From positions 62,001 through 126,000 of the forward strand of contig CAWFYV010000007.1 of NCBI GenBank assembly GCA_963820185.1: 64,000 nucleotides of DNA. Reading direction: 5' to 3'. The notes under the pieces were generated by a model that worked only from the letters and a program-made list of their open reading frames with translations, made no database searches and was not told the DNA's origin. Positions within the stretch are counted from its first letter, which is position 1, and the number at the start of each line of letters is the position of its first letter. The DNA is from Aquilonibacter sp963820185. GTDB taxonomy: Bacteria > Vulcanimicrobiota > Vulcanimicrobiia > Vulcanimicrobiales > Vulcanimicrobiaceae. Both the position numbers and the translations under genes were made by a program. Positions 63,293 to 64,000 of this stretch are shown here, piece after piece.

Positions 63293-64000
63293 TTACAGAT
63301 CCGCCACGGCACTTTGCGCCGTGTAGGTGCCGAGTGAGACGCGAAGTTTAACGATCGACTCCACGTAGGAGACGCGCGCAGCAACGAAATCGGATTGGGC
63401 AGTGACCGATTGTTGCTGCGCAAGGATGACGTCGGAGAGGGCGATGAGGCCCCGCTGATACTGGAGCTGCGCGACACGCGCGGACTCGGCCCCGAGTTGC
63501 GACTCTTCCTGCGCAAAGCTCAGCTGTGAAAGCGCGGTCTGGGCCCCGCGATAATTTTGGCGAATGTCGATCTGCACTTGGGTGCGCGCAGCGTCGAGCG
63601 CCCGCTGCGCCGACGTGAGCTGCGCGTCGTCGTTAACGCGCTCGGCGCGACGCTGCCCCCAATCAACGAACGGCAGCGAGAACGTGGAGGTGGCATTGAT
63701 CTGCCAAAACCCGGGCGAACCGCGGGGAACCGTGATCGGCGTTCCGTCGGGATTGGTGCCGATGATCTGGCCGGCGCTAGTTGGCGAGAACTGGTTACCA
63801 AATGACCCATTGAGCGCCACCTGCGGGAAGAGCTCGCGATCCCAGCCCTTGCGCGTGTACTGCGCCGCGGAGACGCCCTCGCGCGCAGCAATAACGTCGG
63901 GCCGCGCATTGAGCGCAATATCTTCGAGGGTATCAACCGGCTGGGCAGGCAATTTCGGTTGCGAGATCGCTTTGGGAAAGACGAACTGCTGGTCGAGCGA
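63293..64000 (-). CDS. TolC-like outer-membrane efflux protein (cut by window edge)
   Basis: The C-terminal ~235 residues of an OEP-family protein; the reading frame stays open to the window end. It has the repeated helical hairpin pattern ALNARPDVIAAREGVSAAQY, FPQVALNGSFGNQ, a strand FSLPFVDWGQRRAERV, and a final helix VAARVSYVESIVKLRVSLGTY. It would form the outer-membrane channel of the MacAB-like system. It is 11 nt upstream of the fusion-protein gene. Confidence 0.88.
   Translation of the reverse strand, partial: SLDQQFVFPKAISQPKLPAQPVDTLEDIALNARPDVIAAREGVSAAQYTRKGWDRELFPQVALNGSFGNQFSPTSAGQIIGTNPDGTPITVPRGSPGFWQINATSTFSLPFVDWGQRRAERVNDDAQLTSAQRALDAARTQVQIDIRQNYRGAQTALSQLSFAQEESQLGAESARVAQLQYQRGLIALSDVILAQQQSVTAQSDFVAARVSYVESIVKLRVSLGTYTAQSAVADL

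Noticed and set aside
62100..63326. Plus-strand open frame of 408 codons opposite the membrane fusion protein
   Set aside because: Antisense shadow; the minus-strand product has clear fusion-protein motifs.

Overview
The window is a dense, high-GC bacterial chromosome segment with about 60 protein genes, almost no gap above 150 bp and none above 300 bp. ATG, GTG and TTG starts are mixed, and many gene pairs overlap by 4 nt. I see no rRNA, tRNA, CRISPR array, insertion sequence or phage module. The cell is a diderm: there are a TolC-like outer-membrane protein, an RND pump, an HtrA protease and two lipoproteins. A Ycf45-type R3H ATPase, a PilZ protein, PdxST-type vitamin B6 synthesis and the mix of housekeeping genes fit an uncultivated soil or rock lineage such as Candidatus Eremiobacterota (WPS-2). 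That placement is inference and low confidence.

Layout. 1-5.3 kb: truncated ispE, a six-hairpin glycosidase, a proline-rich membrane-anchored protein, pdxS-pdxT and a small protein. 5.3-9.4 kb: an HNH protein, membrane proteins and a leftward cassette of FAD monooxygenase, MFS transporter and small membrane protein. 9.4-14.8 kb: bioA-bioF-bioD-bioB, then a PLP amino-acid decarboxylase that overlaps bioB. 15-19.5 kb: R3H ATPase, PilZ protein, tmk-holB and a membrane protein. 19.6-23.9 kb: mtnP, a DUF302 protein, a DUF151 nuclease divergent from ychF, and glutamate dehydrogenase. 23.9-28.5 kb: an envelope locus with an exported barrel-like protein and two tandem SGNH lipoproteins of identical length. 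28.6-34.9 kb: leftward lpdA-lipB-lipA plus an RND pump subunit. 34.9-39.5 kb: a STAND ATPase with TPR-like repeats, divergent from a MocR-type regulator, and mutY. 39.5-43.5 kb: two tandem exported S9 peptidases. 43.4-47.9 kb: a TPR/ATP-grasp protein with a FAD protein, nth, a hypothetical protein and two tiny lysine-rich exported proteins. 48-51.6 kb: acyl-CoA dehydrogenase, a 3-oxoacid CoA-transferase pair and a pirin. 51.6-59 kb: ABC exporter, VOC protein, dnaK-grpE-dnaJ and HtrA. 58.9-64 kb: a MacAB-like efflux operon running off the window end.

Points that stand out. (1) Six single-base frame changes, all in the same direction, fall in five genes between 37.2 and 51.3 kb and nowhere else. 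(2) A perfect 10-bp inverted repeat covers the pdxS ribosome-binding site and start codon. (3) LipB has Gln where the catalytic Lys is expected. (4) DnaJ has only half of the usual zinc-finger region. (5) The dnaK leader carries an inverted repeat but no CIRCE element, and a long palindromic repeat separates dnaK from grpE. (6) A two-gene unit of TPR/ATP-grasp and FAD proteins, and a pair of lysine-rich exported mini-proteins, have no obvious assigned role. No complete novel defence or mobile system is evident.
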